Source: Hydrogenophaga sp.
GTDB lineage: Bacteria; Pseudomonadota; Gammaproteobacteria; Burkholderiales; Burkholderiaceae
Length of the DNA stretch: 5,530 nucleotides
Reading direction: 5' to 3'
NCBI GenBank assembly: GCA_025458545.1
Contig: JALOSH010000238.1
Location: 1 to 5,530, forward strand
The notes under the pieces were generated by a model that saw only the letters and a program-made list of their open reading frames with translations, ran no database searches and was not told the DNA's origin. Below are positions 5,178 to 5,530 of the stretch, one piece after another. A program made the position numbers and the translations under genes. The first letter of the stretch is position 1. Each line of letters opens with the position of its first letter.

Positions 5178-5530
5178 TCAGATCTGGTCAATGGGCGTCT
5201 GATCGAGCGGCGCTTCGCCCGCGCGATCGGCCAGGGAAAACCGGTCCTCGGTTCTGGTGTAGAAGCTGGCACCAAACCGTGCAATGGGACTGTAGTTCCG
5301 CAGGTTGACCCGCCAGGCTTCGGTGTCGATCAGGCCATCGCGCGCCGCCAGCCACTGGATGCGGCCGATGAACACATAGCGGCTGGGCGTCTCCAGCTTT
5401 TCATGGAGCACACATTCGAAGGCGATCGGCGACTCTTGGATGCGGGGCGGTTTCACGGTGTGCGAGGGCACCGGGGTCAAACCGACCGCCGCGAGTTCAC
5501 TCACGTCGGAAGGAAAGGATTCGCCGCAGG
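5178..5530 (-). CDS. Flavin reductase family protein (FMN-binding split barrel), C-terminal 116 residues; start lies beyond the right edge
   Basis: The frame is open from the right edge to the TGA at 5180-5178. The visible part matches the C-terminal half of the flavin reductase-like family (Pfam Flavin_Reduct), about 200 residues when complete, which binds FMN in a split beta-barrel. Members reduce flavin for partner monooxygenases or act as flavoredoxin-like proteins. Recognisable pieces are ELAAVGLTPVPS, VKPPRIQESPIAFECVLHEK, the strand VFIGRIQWLAARDGLID, and the closing RNYSPIARFGASFYTRTEDRFSL, characteristic of this branch. A GTG at 5504 lies in frame, but coding similarity continues upstream (GESFPSDVSELAAVG), so the true start is outside the window. 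The tail after FSL is low in family signal. No partner oxygenase is visible, and the substrate cannot be named. Confidence 0.85.
   Translation of the reverse strand, partial: CGESFPSDVSELAAVGLTPVPSHTVKPPRIQESPIAFECVLHEKLETPSRYVFIGRIQWLAARDGLIDTEAWRVNLRNYSPIARFGASFYTRTEDRFSLADRAGEAPLDQTPIDQI

Overview
The window looks like chromosomal DNA of a GC-rich betaproteobacterium, most likely in the Comamonadaceae/Burkholderiales. The high GC third positions, the style of the 2-oxoglutarate dehydrogenase and PrpE proteins, and the compact layout all point that way. The assignment is by recognition and no database search was possible. I see no mobile element, CRISPR array, tRNA or rRNA.

Layout: four genes lie on the minus strand and are read from right to left. 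They are an ISOC-like cysteine hydrolase of the isochorismatase superfamily (4228 to 3623), propionate-CoA ligase prpE (3477 to 1576) ending in a strong intrinsic terminator (1550 to 1513), a small ArsR-type winged-helix regulator (1413 to 1039), and the first 259 codons of sucA, the E1 component of 2-oxoglutarate dehydrogenase (777 to beyond the left edge). A secreted or envelope-attached NlpC/P60 peptidoglycan hydrolase is on the plus strand (4516 to 5097), divergent from the hydrolase gene. It converges on the 3' part of a flavin reductase-family gene on the minus strand (5178 to beyond the right edge).

How the genes fit together: prpE makes propionyl-CoA, which normally feeds the methylcitrate or methylmalonyl route and so the TCA cycle, and sucA is a TCA-cycle enzyme. 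The regulator between them is separated from prpE by a terminator and from sucA by 261 bases, so it is probably its own transcription unit. It has one cysteine at the end of helix 2 and two in helix 5. This placement recalls thiol or persulfide-sensing ArsR proteins of the BigR/SqrR type. The other genes look like unrelated housekeeping neighbours.

Non-coding signals: a perfect 16-bp AT-rich palindrome lies upstream of prpE. Two dyads lie in the putative promoter of the ArsR gene. A TTGACT/GATAAT promoter sits so close to the NlpC start that the mRNA should be leaderless. Hairpins directly abut the Shine-Dalgarno sequences of prpE and sucA. I found no clearly novel multi-gene system. The most interesting leads are the regulator, the palindrome, the leaderless promoter and a possible 48-codon membrane ORF hidden upstream of the hydrolase.
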